The position numbers and the translations under genes are program-made. From the NCBI GenBank assembly GCA_900769985.1, contig CAAGIS010000140.1, forward strand, positions 1 through 64,000: a DNA stretch of 64,000 nt. Reading direction: 5' to 3'. This stretch comes from Spirochaetia bacterium. GTDB taxonomy: Bacteria > Spirochaetota > Spirochaetia > Treponematales > Treponemataceae. Under the pieces are notes generated by a model. It was not told the DNA's origin. It searched no databases and worked only from the letters and a program-made list of their open reading frames with translations. Every line of letters starts with the position of its first letter. The stretch's first letter is position 1. Positions 7,046 to 15,869 of the stretch are shown here, in pieces.

Positions 7046-8811
7046 TGACCTCCCACGATTGTTCCTTTGAATGTTTTTGCAATTATATTTACCTGTTCAG
7101 GAATTTCTTTTTTTAACTTTTGTTCTTCTTTTTGTAAAAGCGAAATTGAAAAAGAAACTTTTTGTCCTAAGATATTTGAAATGTATTCAGCAATTTCGTG
7201 GCTTTTTGCTTCGAGCTGTGATTTTTGAAAGGCAGATTCGATTGTAGTTTCTACGACATTGTCTTTTAAAAACCATTCGCCTGTCTGCATAAGTCCTGCG
7301 CTTACAAATGCATCGTCAATTGATGTCGTTGCAATGATTTTTGCTTTTACTGATTCCATGTCTGCCGCTGTTGTTTTAGGCGGCAGGGCACCGCCATCAG
7401 AAAAAGGGCTTTGCTGCTCCTGTTCCCGTGTAATGTTTGAGTCAGGATTAGTGTCTGCCATTTTTGCATTTGCATTGCCTGCAATACTTGAATTGCTGTC
7501 TGCAAAATTCTGCCCGCTGCTTGAAAGCGCATTAAAAGTTGCCATCTGAGAACCAGACTGCATTCCTGTCTGAAATGCCGTCTGCTGACTGACATCATGA
7601 TTTGCATAATGAGCAGGCTGCGAAAGATTAAGGGAAGCAGATTCCTGAGCAGCAGAAACAGTTCCGCCTTTTAATAAAAGCGACTGAGCACCATCTATTG
7701 CCTTTTTTATTTCTGCAGGGCTGACATAATTTTTTAGCCAGCATAATTTGCTGAAACTTAATTCAATTTCATAGCGTGGCGAAAGAGAAAATTTTATGTC
7801 CCTGTAAAGAGAAAGAAAAATTGAAAGCGCACGTTCTATTTGAACTGAATTCCAGGTTTCTAGAACTTTTTTACTGTAGCGTTCTGCTGCCTGACCGAGA
7901 AGGGATTCTTTTGCAATTCCGTTTTTTATGAGAAGCAGGCTTCTTAAATAATCTGAACAGTTTGTAATGAGCTGCTCGATTGAAATTCCTGACTGCAGGA
8001 ATTCATCGATTTTCTGTATTACATCCGAAGTCTTTGCATCTATGCAGTCTTCAAAAATGCCGTTCAAGCGCTCAGTTCCAACAAGACCGAGTTTGTCGCG
8101 GATTTTTTCAAACGTAATGTGAGAATCGCTGAATGCTGCAATCTGGTCAAACAGTGTGTAGGCATCGCGCATTGAACCTGTCGATTCCCTTGCAATCCAG
8201 TAAAGTGCTTCGTCTTCTGCGGTTATATTGATGTCTTTGCATGCTTCTGCAAGCTGTTCCTTGATTTTTTCGATTGCAACAAGCCTAAAATTGAACTGCT
8301 GGCAGCGGCTTTTTATTGTCGCAGGAACTTTTTGAAGTTCCGTAGTTGCAAAAATAAAAATTACATACGGAGGCGGTTCTTCTATTGTTTTTAAAAGTGC
8401 ATTGAACGCACTTGTCGACAGCATGTGAACTTCGTCTATAATATAGATTTTGTACCGGCATGAGTTTGGCGGAAACATTACTTCGTCTTTTATCTGTCTG
8501 ATGTCATTTACGCTCGTATTAGAAGCACCGTCTATTTCGATTACGTCGAGGCTTGAACCTTTAGTAATTTCCTGACATGTTGAACATGTTCCGCATGGAG
8601 TTGCAGAAGGACCGTTCTGACAGTTCAATGCTTTTGCAAGAATTCTCGCTGTAGAAGTTTTTCCGCAGCCTCTGGGACCTGAAAAAAGATAAGCGTGAGC
8701 GATTTTTTCGCTTTCGATAGAGTTCTTTAAAGTTGCCGCAACAAATTCCTGACCGATGAGGTCTTCAAAAGTTTGAGGTCGGCGTCGTGTCGCTGTTACT
8801 TCGTATGCCAT
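7042..8811 (-). CDS. dnaX: DNA polymerase III subunit gamma/tau
   Basis: 589 residues. AAA+ clamp-loader ATPase: Walker A GPRGCGKTS at 45-53, zinc cysteines 64, 73, 76 and 79, Walker B IIDEVH at 124-129, sensor ATTELQKVPATIKSRC, SRC motif present. A Ser/Gln/Ala-rich linker follows at roughly 390-490, then a tau-like C-terminal region. The start is taken at the ATG at 8811 (MAYEVTATRRRP); the 19-residue extension upstream is not conserved-looking. No ribosome-binding site: a TATATT -10 box ends six bases before this ATG. An A AAA AAG heptamer in frame at codon 370 could give a short gamma form. Confidence 0.95.
   Translation of the reverse strand: MAYEVTATRRRPQTFEDLIGQEFVAATLKNSIESEKIAHAYLFSGPRGCGKTSTARILAKALNCQNGPSATPCGTCSTCQEITKGSSLDVIEIDGASNTSVNDIRQIKDEVMFPPNSCRYKIYIIDEVHMLSTSAFNALLKTIEEPPPYVIFIFATTELQKVPATIKSRCQQFNFRLVAIEKIKEQLAEACKDINITAEDEALYWIARESTGSMRDAYTLFDQIAAFSDSHITFEKIRDKLGLVGTERLNGIFEDCIDAKTSDVIQKIDEFLQSGISIEQLITNCSDYLRSLLLIKNGIAKESLLGQAAERYSKKVLETWNSVQIERALSIFLSLYRDIKFSLSPRYEIELSFSKLCWLKNYVSPAEIKKAIDGAQSLLLKGGTVSAAQESASLNLSQPAHYANHDVSQQTAFQTGMQSGSQMATFNALSSSGQNFADSNSSIAGNANAKMADTNPDSNITREQEQQSPFSDGGALPPKTTAADMESVKAKIIATTSIDDAFVSAGLMQTGEWFLKDNVVETTIESAFQKSQLEAKSHEIAEYISNILGQKVSFSISLLQKEEQKLKKEIPEQVNIIAKTFKGTIVGGQ
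7702..7708 (-). other. Candidate programmed -1 frameshift heptamer in dnaX
   Basis: The zero-frame codons ATA AAA AAG contain the A AAA AAG heptamer used in E. coli dnaX. A -1 shift would add 24 codons and stop at TAA (7630-7628), giving about 394 residues, just past the clamp-loader domains. A small hairpin (CGCTTTT...AAAAGGCG) follows about 20 bases downstream. No strong upstream Shine-Dalgarno-like stimulator is obvious. Confidence 0.4.
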
Positions 8812-8817
8812 AAGTAT

Positions 8818-8846
8818 AATATAACGAAAAAGTGGCACATAGTCGA
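8818..8846 (-). promoter_or_regulatory. dnaX promoter, leaderless arrangement
   Basis: TCGACT (8846-8841) - 17 bp - TATATT (8823-8818), then six bases to the dnaX ATG at 8811. The -35 matches four of six consensus bases. Confidence 0.6.
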
Positions 8847-8932
8847 GAGAGTTTGATTTGTACAGCATTTAAGAAATTAAACGGACAGTGCAGCAAATGA
8901 AATTTCTTTGCAGGTAAATTTTGAAAATTGAC

Positions 8933-9412
8933 CTAAATAAATTCTACAGGTATTGCCAGAGCGGAAACTTCATCTTTTTGTATGGTAAGAATTTTATCAG
9001 TATTGCAGAGAATTACATTCTGCCCAATCTGAACGTTTTTGATTCTGGAAGTTATGTACAGACTTTTTGCATCTTCAGAATTTGGAGATGCTGTCTTTTT
9101 TATTTCTACCGGGTACAGAGTGTTATTTTCTTCTATTAATAAATCAATTTCAACTTTGTCTTTGTCCCTGTAAAAATATATAGGTGCCTCTTCACCATTG
9201 TTGGCAAATGATTTTATGATTTCGCTTATGATATATGTTTCAAAAAATGCACCTGCCATAGCACCGTTTTGCATTACTTCAGGATTTGCCCAGCGTGTAA
9301 GATAAGCTACAAGACCTGTGTCCATAAAATAGAGTTTTGGAGTTTTTACAACTCGCTTTTCTACATTTGCAGAATAAGGCTTTAAAAGATAAACAAGTCC
9401 GCTTGTTACCAA
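8933..9412 (-). pseudogene. DUF4143 ATPase remnant, C-terminal half only
   Basis: This frame matches the C-terminal 40% of the intact ATPase at 57622-58839 (KTPKLYFMDTGLV, NGAMAGAFFE, YFYRDKDKVEIDLLIEE, YPVEIKKTA). The whole AAA+ P-loop half is missing. The frame opens at a TTG (9412), but the promoter, a GGAAA-type ribosome-binding site and an ATG at 9422-9420 survive upstream, in a different frame: ATGAACTTTTTTG then joins the coding sequence one base out of phase. This is best read as an internal deletion with a frameshift. The endonuclease-like DUF4143 fold is largely kept, so leaky expression cannot be excluded. Confidence 0.75.
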
Positions 9413-9439
9413 AAAAGTTCATTTTAATTTCCTTTATTC

Positions 9440-9492
9440 TATGGGATAATCCAAAGTCTAATTACATTTTATCCCATAAAAAAAATTGTCAA
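9440..9492 (-). promoter_or_regulatory. Surviving promoter with 10-bp inverted repeat upstream of the DUF4143 remnant
   Basis: Perfect arms TATGGGATAA (9440-9449) and TTATCCCATA (9469-9478) separated by 19 bases. On the minus strand TTGACA (9492-9487) precedes TAAAAT (9471-9466) with a short 15-bp spacing. The layout recalls the dyad around the promoter of the intact homologue, though the sequence differs. Confidence 0.5.
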
Positions 9493-9540
9493 TAAGGTTC
9501 ATGACATATTAAATAATTTCATATTTCTAAAAAAAAATTA

Positions 9541-9573
9541 GGCTGAATGGCTGAAACCTGGCTGAAAACCTGA
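9541..9573 (+). repeat. Three short direct repeats of GGCTGAA
   Basis: GGCTGAA occurs at 9541, 9549 and 9560, the last two followed by A and CCT. They lie just upstream of the promoter of the c-di-GMP gene at 9684 and could bind an activator. Confidence 0.45.
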
Positions 9574-9586
9574 ATTCAAAAAAAAA

Positions 9587-9614
9587 TTGCATTAATAGAA
9601 ATATGTGGTATAAT
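9587..9614 (+). promoter_or_regulatory. Promoter of the c-di-GMP operon
   Basis: TTGCAT (9587-9592) - 16 bp - TATAAT (9609-9614), followed by a leader of about 60 bases to the ATG at 9684. No c-di-GMP riboswitch core was recognised in the leader. Confidence 0.55.
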
Positions 9615-9683
9615 TACAAAATAATAAAATAATGTTTTAAAAATCGTGTAGGGGAAATTTAATTTAGTGAGGCTGCGTACAGT

Positions 9684-12410
9684 ATGTTCAACTCTGACTC
9701 TACCGTAAAAAATAAAGGGCAAAATGAATTTTCTGTCAGAAAATCAGAGATTTTACTCATCGAGAAAAATGACGGAAAAGAATGTCTTAAAGATAAAATA
9801 TCTCAAAAATATCAGGTGATATCTGTTCCTTCCGCTGATGCCGCTTTTGAAATTCTGAAAAAAGAAGCAGTTTCAGTAATTATTCTTGATATTGATATGT
9901 CTGTTTTTGAAGGAACTGAATTTATAAAAAAAGTCAGAAACGATTCTGATTTTCATAAAATTCCTGTTATTGTCGTGACTTCTTCATCTGATAAGTCAGT
10001 AGAAGAATCTTGTCTTGATCTCGGCGTTTCAGATTTTTTTACCCGACCGATAAGTTCAAAACTGCTGAACTTGAAGCTTGCAAATATAATTCAAATGACA
10101 GAAATTTCTGTTGCGCTGAATGAACTTGAGTACGATGATTTGACAGGTTTATACACGCGGCAGGCATTTATCAGAAGGGCAAGGGAATACATTGATAGTG
10201 ACATATCAAAGGAATATGCAATCCTTGGTGTCGATTTTGAAAATTTTAAATTTACTAATGAGCAGTACGGCGAAGAAAAATGCAACGAGTTTCTTGCCTA
10301 TATCGGAAAATCACTTCTTGAAAAAATAACTGCCGGTTTTGCAGGTCGTTTTGCAGGCGACCAGTTTGTAATGGTTTTTGATTATGTTGAATACATTGAC
10401 CTTGAATACATTCAGAATTTTGCAAAATCAATTTTAGTCAATGCTCCGATTCCTCATCAGATTCCAAAAATCGGTATTTATGCGCCGATTGACAAAAAGA
10501 TGCCGATCGGAAGATGCTGCGATAAAGCGTTCCTTGCAATCCGCGAAATAAAAGGCGTTTACGGACAGGACATCGTTTTTTATACGGAGGCATTTCAGGA
10601 GCAGCTTGCCGCAGACCAGCGGATTCTTGACAGTATGGAACACGCCCTGCTCAACGAAGAATTCTGCGTTTACTATCAGCCGAAGCACGAAAGCGTAACA
10701 GGAAAAATTGCAGGAGCAGAAGCACTCGTGCGATGGATTCATCCCGAGTACGGTTTTATGTCGCCGGGACAGTTTATTCCCCTGTTTGAAAAAAACGGAT
10801 TTATAACAAAGCTTGACAGTTTTGTTCTTCTTCAAGTATGCAAGGACATAAAAAAATGGGAAAACTGCGGAATTCCTCTTATTCCAATTTCAGTAAATAT
10901 TTCGCGCAGGGATTGTCTTGAACCTGACTGGATTGACCGCCAGCTTGAAATCATTGACAGCTTTGGAATAAATCATTCGCTCATTCACATGGAAGTTACG
11001 GAATCTCTGTATGCCGAGTCAATGGACGTAATTATCGAACAGATAAAAAAAATAAAGGACCGTGGCTTTTTGATAGAAATGGACGACTTCGGTTCAGGAT
11101 ATTCTTCTCTCGGAACTCTGGCAACATTCCCTCTTGACGTAATAAAGCTTGACATCAGTTTTGTAAAGCACATCGAAATTAACGAAATTGTAATAGAAAA
11201 TATCATTAAAATGATTCATCGTCTTGGCTTTATGGCTGTTGCAGAAGGCGCTGAAACGGAAGAACAGTTTAAAACTCTGAGAAGTCTCGGCTGCGATTTG
11301 ATTCAGGGTTACTGTTTTTCAAAACCATTGCCGCGCCCTTCGTTTGAACTGTATTTAAAAGAAAATTCTGTTGCAGCAGACTTGCATAAAAAAGCAATAA
11401 AGCTTCAGACAGAAAAAAGCAGCCAGTTTGCAGGAAACGAAAACATCATAAAGGCAACTACAGAAATTGGCGAAAGTTTGCCCGGCGGATTTTTTACGTA
11501 TCACGCAGACGGAAATCACGAGATAATTTCGTTTAATCAGGAACTGCTTAAAATTTATGACTGCCGCGACACAGAAGAATTTAGAAACCTCACTGGAAAT
11601 TCTTTTGACGGAATGGTTCACCCTGATGATCTTGAAAACGTCAAAAACGACATCATTACTCAAGTTGAAGAAGGAAACAACATCGTTTTTGTTGAGTATA
11701 GGATTTTCAGAAAATGCGGAACAATACGATATATTCAATATTACGGCAGAATGGTCAAGTCCAGAAAATACGGCAACATTTTTTATGCGTTCATAAATGA
11801 CATCACTGACGAACACATAAAATTTGCCGAAGAAGAAAAACGAAATGAAATAATACAGGGTTTGAGTCAGAGTTTCAGTTCAATTTATCTGATAGATTTC
11901 AGGACGAATAAGATGATTCCGTATGCCACCTGTTCGCGATTTGAAAAAATTGCAGGAGCAGATTTATACGCTGAAAAAACTTATGACCAGATAGCAGAAC
12001 TTTTTATAAGCAAATTTGTCATGTCTGAAGAACGCGAAACATTGCGCAAATTACTTTCGTTAAATAACATTCTGGATGAATTTAAAACGTGCAGCCTTTT
12101 CCGTTTTACGTTCCATAAATTGAACGAAAATAATTCTGCAAGTCTTGTAGAAATTTCAATCAGGAAATTGAATGATGAAAATGGTGAACTGCGCGCTGTT
12201 TTGACTTTACAGCCTGTTTCTGAAAATGTGCCGATTTTACAGGAAGTTTCCAGAATAAAAAACGCAATTGATTTTTTGCAAAGTTCCGTTGACAATATTT
12301 TGCATACATCGGATAATTCTTCTATAATAAATGAATTGTCAAAGTTCTCGCAAGAAAAAGAGCATCTTGAGGAAATGCTAGGCACGATAATCGGAACTTT
12401 AAAGGCATAA
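9684..12410 (+). CDS. REC-GGDEF(degenerate)-EAL-PAS protein, probable c-di-GMP phosphodiesterase
   Basis: 908 residues. Receiver domain at about 22-135 with phospho-acceptor D69 (IILDID); the usual KP is RP (FTRP). The GGDEF domain at about 148-305 is degenerate: AGDQF at 224-228, so no cyclase activity is expected. The EAL domain at about 320-560 keeps EALVR (346-350), SVNIS, MEVTES, DDFGSG (467-472), KLD, EGAET and QGY, so it should hydrolyse c-di-GMP. A PAS-type sensor follows at about 600-720, then an unassigned tail. No membrane segment. The next gene, a diguanylate cyclase, starts 28 bases downstream, so the pair probably forms an operon with opposing activities. Confidence 0.9.
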   Translation: MFNSDSTVKNKGQNEFSVRKSEILLIEKNDGKECLKDKISQKYQVISVPSADAAFEILKKEAVSVIILDIDMSVFEGTEFIKKVRNDSDFHKIPVIVVTSSSDKSVEESCLDLGVSDFFTRPISSKLLNLKLANIIQMTEISVALNELEYDDLTGLYTRQAFIRRAREYIDSDISKEYAILGVDFENFKFTNEQYGEEKCNEFLAYIGKSLLEKITAGFAGRFAGDQFVMVFDYVEYIDLEYIQNFAKSILVNAPIPHQIPKIGIYAPIDKKMPIGRCCDKAFLAIREIKGVYGQDIVFYTEAFQEQLAADQRILDSMEHALLNEEFCVYYQPKHESVTGKIAGAEALVRWIHPEYGFMSPGQFIPLFEKNGFITKLDSFVLLQVCKDIKKWENCGIPLIPISVNISRRDCLEPDWIDRQLEIIDSFGINHSLIHMEVTESLYAESMDVIIEQIKKIKDRGFLIEMDDFGSGYSSLGTLATFPLDVIKLDISFVKHIEINEIVIENIIKMIHRLGFMAVAEGAETEEQFKTLRSLGCDLIQGYCFSKPLPRPSFELYLKENSVAADLHKKAIKLQTEKSSQFAGNENIIKATTEIGESLPGGFFTYHADGNHEIISFNQELLKIYDCRDTEEFRNLTGNSFDGMVHPDDLENVKNDIITQVEEGNNIVFVEYRIFRKCGTIRYIQYYGRMVKSRKYGNIFYAFINDITDEHIKFAEEEKRNEIIQGLSQSFSSIYLIDFRTNKMIPYATCSRFEKIAGADLYAEKTYDQIAELFISKFVMSEERETLRKLLSLNNILDEFKTCSLFRFTFHKLNENNSASLVEISIRKLNDENGELRAVLTLQPVSENVPILQEVSRIKNAIDFLQSSVDNILHTSDNSSIINELSKFSQEKEHLEEMLGTIIGTLKA

Positions 12411-12438
12411 AGATATCAGAGGGAATGAAAATAATTTT

Positions 12439-14058
12439 ATGAATAATTTCATATATTCAGTATCAACGCTGGCGGCAACTTTAATTTTAGTTTTGTTTTT
12501 GAGTTATTCCGTGACGTCGAAATCTGAAAATAAAAAGGGTGACAGGGCATATATTCTTCTTTTAATATGGCTGATAGTTTTTACTTTGCAGGAAAGCATC
12601 TGGGGATTTTTGAATCTTTGCAAAAAATATAATACAGCGTTTTTTGTGTCTTCGGAGTGTTTTCATTTTGCGACAAGCATGTCTGGTTTTTTCTGGCTTA
12701 ATTATTTTCTTGAGTATTCAGGGAACAAGTTAAAACATTCAGCATTTTACCGTATTGCAGGACTTTGTGCCGTTTTCTTTCAGATTTTTTTAGTTCTGCT
12801 GAACATAAAATTTCCTTTGATTTTTTTCATTTCTGCTGATGGCAATTATGTTACTTGCAAATACAGACCGCTTTGCTTTTTTTCGCAGTATTTTATTTAT
12901 CTTCTTATCTTTATTTCGTGTGTCTCAAACAAGAAAAGCGATAACATAGTCAGCCGCAAGTTTGCTGCATTTTTGTTCTGTGTTATAACGCTGATTGTAA
13001 TGGGCACTTTTCAGTTTCTGTTTGTTGACTATCCTTTTTATTCTTATTCGTATCTGTTTGCTTGCTGTATAATTCAGCTTTTTGTAATCACCCGGGAATA
13101 CGACGAGTTCCAGCTCAAAGAAAAAAATATCTTGCAGTCAAAAGTTGAGAAGCAGCAGGAAGAACTTGAACTAAGCGGAAAGAAAATTTCTGAACAGTTT
13201 GAAATACTGAATGCAATGTCAGATATTTATTCGTACATCAACGTAATTGATTTTGAAAAAATGATAATTGTTAGGTTCGATTCGTTTTTTCATTCGATAA
13301 AGACATTTGAACTTGGAAAAGAAATTCACTCGTCTTTGAATACGAAACTGGTTGACCATATTTTGAGTGAACAGAAAGAAGCGTTTTTGCAGTTTACTGA
13401 TTTAAATACTGTTCAAAAGCGAATGATAAATAAAAATGTCATTACTGCAGAATTTTTGAGCACGGTGCTGGGATGGCTTCGCGTTCAGTATATACGTGTA
13501 AATCGTGAAAACGCAAATAGGGTAGTTTATACTGTTCAGAATATCGATGACGAAAAGCGTAGGGAAGAACAGTTGATTTACATTTCGCAGACTGATGAAC
13601 TGACAAAGGTTTATAACCGCAGGTTTTATGAGCAGCAGCTTTCAGAATATTCAGAAAAATCGCCGCCGAAAGATTTTGTGTTCATGCTTTTTGATTTGAA
13701 CGGACTGAAAGCCGTAAATGACAGCCTTGGGCATAATGCCGGGGATGAACTTATAAAAGGCGTTGCTTCATGCCTTATAAGAACGTTTGGAAATAGCGGT
13801 CAGATTTACAGGATTGGCGGCGATGAATTTGTCGTAATGCTTTTTGCGGACGAAAAAAAATTTAACGCGATGAATGATGATTTTAATGATATTATTTCAA
13901 ATTGGTCAGGTGAATTTGTAAAAGGAATTTCTGTTTCATACGGTTATGTATCAACGAGTGAATTTCCAAAAATGTCTGTGCACGAAATGTCAATGCTTGC
14001 AGACAAACGAATGTACGAAAATAAAGCGGCATATTATAAAAATAAAGAAAAAGAATAA
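12439..14058 (+). CDS. Membrane diguanylate cyclase with 7TM sensor-like N-terminus and GGDEF domain
   Basis: 539 residues. About seven hydrophobic segments in residues 1-220 resemble the 7TM sensory module of histidine kinases and cyclases. A coiled coil follows (KVEKQQEELELSGKK), a PAS-like region, then GGDEF at about 375-535: DELTKVYNRRFYE, FDLNGLKAVNDSLGHNAGDE and GGDEF at 460-464. The RxxD inhibitory site is absent, so product inhibition is not expected. Stops just before a bidirectional terminator. Expected to make c-di-GMP in response to a membrane signal, opposing the EAL protein encoded upstream. Confidence 0.88.
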   Translation: MNNFIYSVSTLAATLILVLFLSYSVTSKSENKKGDRAYILLLIWLIVFTLQESIWGFLNLCKKYNTAFFVSSECFHFATSMSGFFWLNYFLEYSGNKLKHSAFYRIAGLCAVFFQIFLVLLNIKFPLIFFISADGNYVTCKYRPLCFFSQYFIYLLIFISCVSNKKSDNIVSRKFAAFLFCVITLIVMGTFQFLFVDYPFYSYSYLFACCIIQLFVITREYDEFQLKEKNILQSKVEKQQEELELSGKKISEQFEILNAMSDIYSYINVIDFEKMIIVRFDSFFHSIKTFELGKEIHSSLNTKLVDHILSEQKEAFLQFTDLNTVQKRMINKNVITAEFLSTVLGWLRVQYIRVNRENANRVVYTVQNIDDEKRREEQLIYISQTDELTKVYNRRFYEQQLSEYSEKSPPKDFVFMLFDLNGLKAVNDSLGHNAGDELIKGVASCLIRTFGNSGQIYRIGGDEFVVMLFADEKKFNAMNDDFNDIISNWSGEFVKGISVSYGYVSTSEFPKMSVHEMSMLADKRMYENKAAYYKNKEKE

Positions 14059-14060
14059 AA

Positions 14061-14097
14061 AAAAACTGCCTGAGGTTTTCAAGGCAGTTTTTTTTAT
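14061..14097. terminator. Bidirectional intrinsic terminator
   Basis: Arms 14061-14071 and 14082-14092 (AAAAACTGCCT / AGGCAGTTTTT) with a T run on the plus side and an A run on the other. It separates the converging cyclase and phosphofructokinase genes. Confidence 0.9.
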
Positions 14098-14115
14098 CAT
14101 GGATTGCAGGCAGAT

Positions 14116-15516
14116 TTATTTTTTCTGTTCAGACGGTTTTCGTTTTGCTTCTGCAATGGCTTCTGCCATTTTTGACCGTGCTTTTTCCATGTCGTTTATC
14201 ATGTGAATCGGCTGACCTGTTGCATCAAGTGCATCGCGCCACAATGAGCCTTCCGGGTCAACTGCGTTTCTGTGTTTTGTTACCATCTTGATAGGCAAGT
14301 GCACGAACTTGTCGTGAACAAGTCCGATAACGAGTTTTGTTTTTCCTGCCATTGCTGCATGAACTGCATTGTTGCCGAGACGTTCGCAGTAAATTGAATC
14401 GGCTGCAGTAGTTACCGAAGCACGAACCTGATAAGACGGGTCGATGTATTTTAAGTTTATTTCGATATTTTTTTCTTTAAAATATTTTTCAATTTCGTTC
14501 TTTAAGAAAATACCGATGTCTGCAAGCTTCTTGTTTCCTGATGCATCAGTTGCATTTGTCGTCTGGAGCAAATCCTGTCCTGCGCCTTCTGAAACGACGA
14601 TTACTGCATGTCCGCGTTTTGCAAGCCTTCTTTCAAGGCAGGCAAGGAAACCGTTTTCGCCGTCCATTTCAAATGGAACTTCTGGAATCAAACAGAAATT
14701 TGTTTCGTGGCTTGCAAGTGCTGCAGAAGTTGCAATAAATCCAGCTTCGCGTCCCATGAGTTTTACAAGTCCGATGCCGTTAATCTGGCTAGCTGCTTCC
14801 ATGTGAACTGCGGCAACTGCTTCTTTTGCACGCTGAACGGCAGTTTCAAATCCGAATGAACGGTCAATGAACATTAAGTCGTTGTCGACAGTCTTTGGAA
14901 TTCCGACAACTGCGCACTTTAACTGGCGTTTTTCAACCTCGCATGCAATGTCGTAAGAACCGCGCTGAGTTCCGTCACCGCCGATGATGAAAAGCATATT
15001 TATTCCGTCGCGTTCAAGGCAGTCAACGATTTCAGAAACTCGCTGTCCGCCGCCGCGGCTTGTTCCAAGGTAAGTTCCGCCTATTTTGTGAATTTCATCT
15101 ATTAAATAACGATCAAGTTCAATCGGTTCGTAGCCTTCTTCCTGAAAAAATCCGTGGAAACCAAACTGATATCCTTTTACTGTTTTTACACCGTATCGTG
15201 TGTTAAGGCAGCGTACGACTGCACGGATAACGTCATTAAGTCCCGGACAAAGACCGCCGCATGTACAGATTCCTGCCCTTGCATTTTTTGGGTCAAAGAA
15301 AATCTTTTCGCGCGGACCTGCTTTTTCGATTAAGTTAGAAGAATCAAGAACAACAGGTTGTGATTTGTCGTATACGTTCACATTGTTGATTATATAAGAA
15401 CCGTCATTGACATAATTTGCAGTCATGTCGCCGTGAACGCTTGAAAGCTTTATTGGTGACTGAATTGTGCACGGTCCCAGTGATTCAATCGTAAAATCTA
15501 AAGTATCGTTTCCCAT
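14116..15516 (-). CDS. pfkA: 6-phosphofructokinase, clade X type (probably ATP-dependent)
   Basis: 466 residues, far longer than the ~320 of E. coli PfkA. GGLCPGLNDVIRAVV near the start binds phosphate; IGGDGTQRGS and GIPKTVDNDL form the active site; MGREAGFIA and the PEVPFE motif follow. In this family GGDG followed by PKTVDND (Gly then Lys at the two selectivity positions) is found in the long enzymes of protists and in a spirochaete group; GGDD marks pyrophosphate users. ATP use is therefore likely but not certain. The start at 15516 is set by CAGGAG six bases upstream; the ORF could be extended to 15591 but that part is hydrophobic and unlike the family. Confidence 0.88.
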   Translation of the reverse strand: MGNDTLDFTIESLGPCTIQSPIKLSSVHGDMTANYVNDGSYIINNVNVYDKSQPVVLDSSNLIEKAGPREKIFFDPKNARAGICTCGGLCPGLNDVIRAVVRCLNTRYGVKTVKGYQFGFHGFFQEEGYEPIELDRYLIDEIHKIGGTYLGTSRGGGQRVSEIVDCLERDGINMLFIIGGDGTQRGSYDIACEVEKRQLKCAVVGIPKTVDNDLMFIDRSFGFETAVQRAKEAVAAVHMEAASQINGIGLVKLMGREAGFIATSAALASHETNFCLIPEVPFEMDGENGFLACLERRLAKRGHAVIVVSEGAGQDLLQTTNATDASGNKKLADIGIFLKNEIEKYFKEKNIEINLKYIDPSYQVRASVTTAADSIYCERLGNNAVHAAMAGKTKLVIGLVHDKFVHLPIKMVTKHRNAVDPEGSLWRDALDATGQPIHMINDMEKARSKMAEAIAEAKRKPSEQKK

Positions 15517-15562
15517 AGAAAACTCCTGATAAATCAATAGAAAAGAAAAAAATCTTTTTACA

Positions 15563-15591
15563 ATGATATACACAAAATTATTTTTTTTCAA
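15563..15591 (-). promoter_or_regulatory. Phosphofructokinase promoter
   Basis: TTGAAA (15591-15586) - 17 bp - TATCAT (15568-15563), giving a leader of about 40 bases that contains the CAGGAG ribosome-binding site. Confidence 0.65.
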
Positions 15592-15869
15592 TAGATAATG
15601 AAATATAAAATAAATTCAATTTTTAATAATGTTCAGCCTATAATCCTTTGTAAATATCGAAGCTTGAATTTTTTATGAACCATTTAAGAATGAACTTAAA
15701 GAAAAATTTATGCTAAATGCACAATTAACACAATCTTGAAAAACAACAGAGCACAATTAAAAAATTTTTTTTGAGTAAAACAGTCAAAAAAAAATTAAAA
15801 ATAATTGAGCGGAGTTTTTCTGAATATTAATATGCAGGTATAAAATTACTTAACAAAAGAGGCACTACT
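15592..15869. other. AT-rich intergenic region between divergent genes
   Basis: The full gap from 15517 to 15869 is 353 bases. It holds the phosphofructokinase promoter at its left end and, at its right end, TTGAGC (15805-15810) - 17 bp - TAATAT (15828-15833) followed by an AGAGG ribosome-binding site for the aminotransferase at 15870. The middle is AT-rich with A and T runs; I see no ORF, RNA gene or repeat there. Confidence 0.6.

Noticed and set aside
9615..9683. c-di-GMP (GEMM-type) riboswitch in the leader of the c-di-GMP operon
   Set aside because: No recognisable conserved core or paired helices; the leader is AT-rich and short.
10434..10835. 133-codon minus-strand frame inside the REC-GGDEF-EAL gene
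   Set aside because: It lies opposite a clearly conserved EAL domain, has no ribosome-binding site and shows no family pattern; a shadow of the real gene.
15592..15800. tRNA or small gene in the AT-rich gap
   Set aside because: No cloverleaf arms, no ORF with a start site; only A/T runs.
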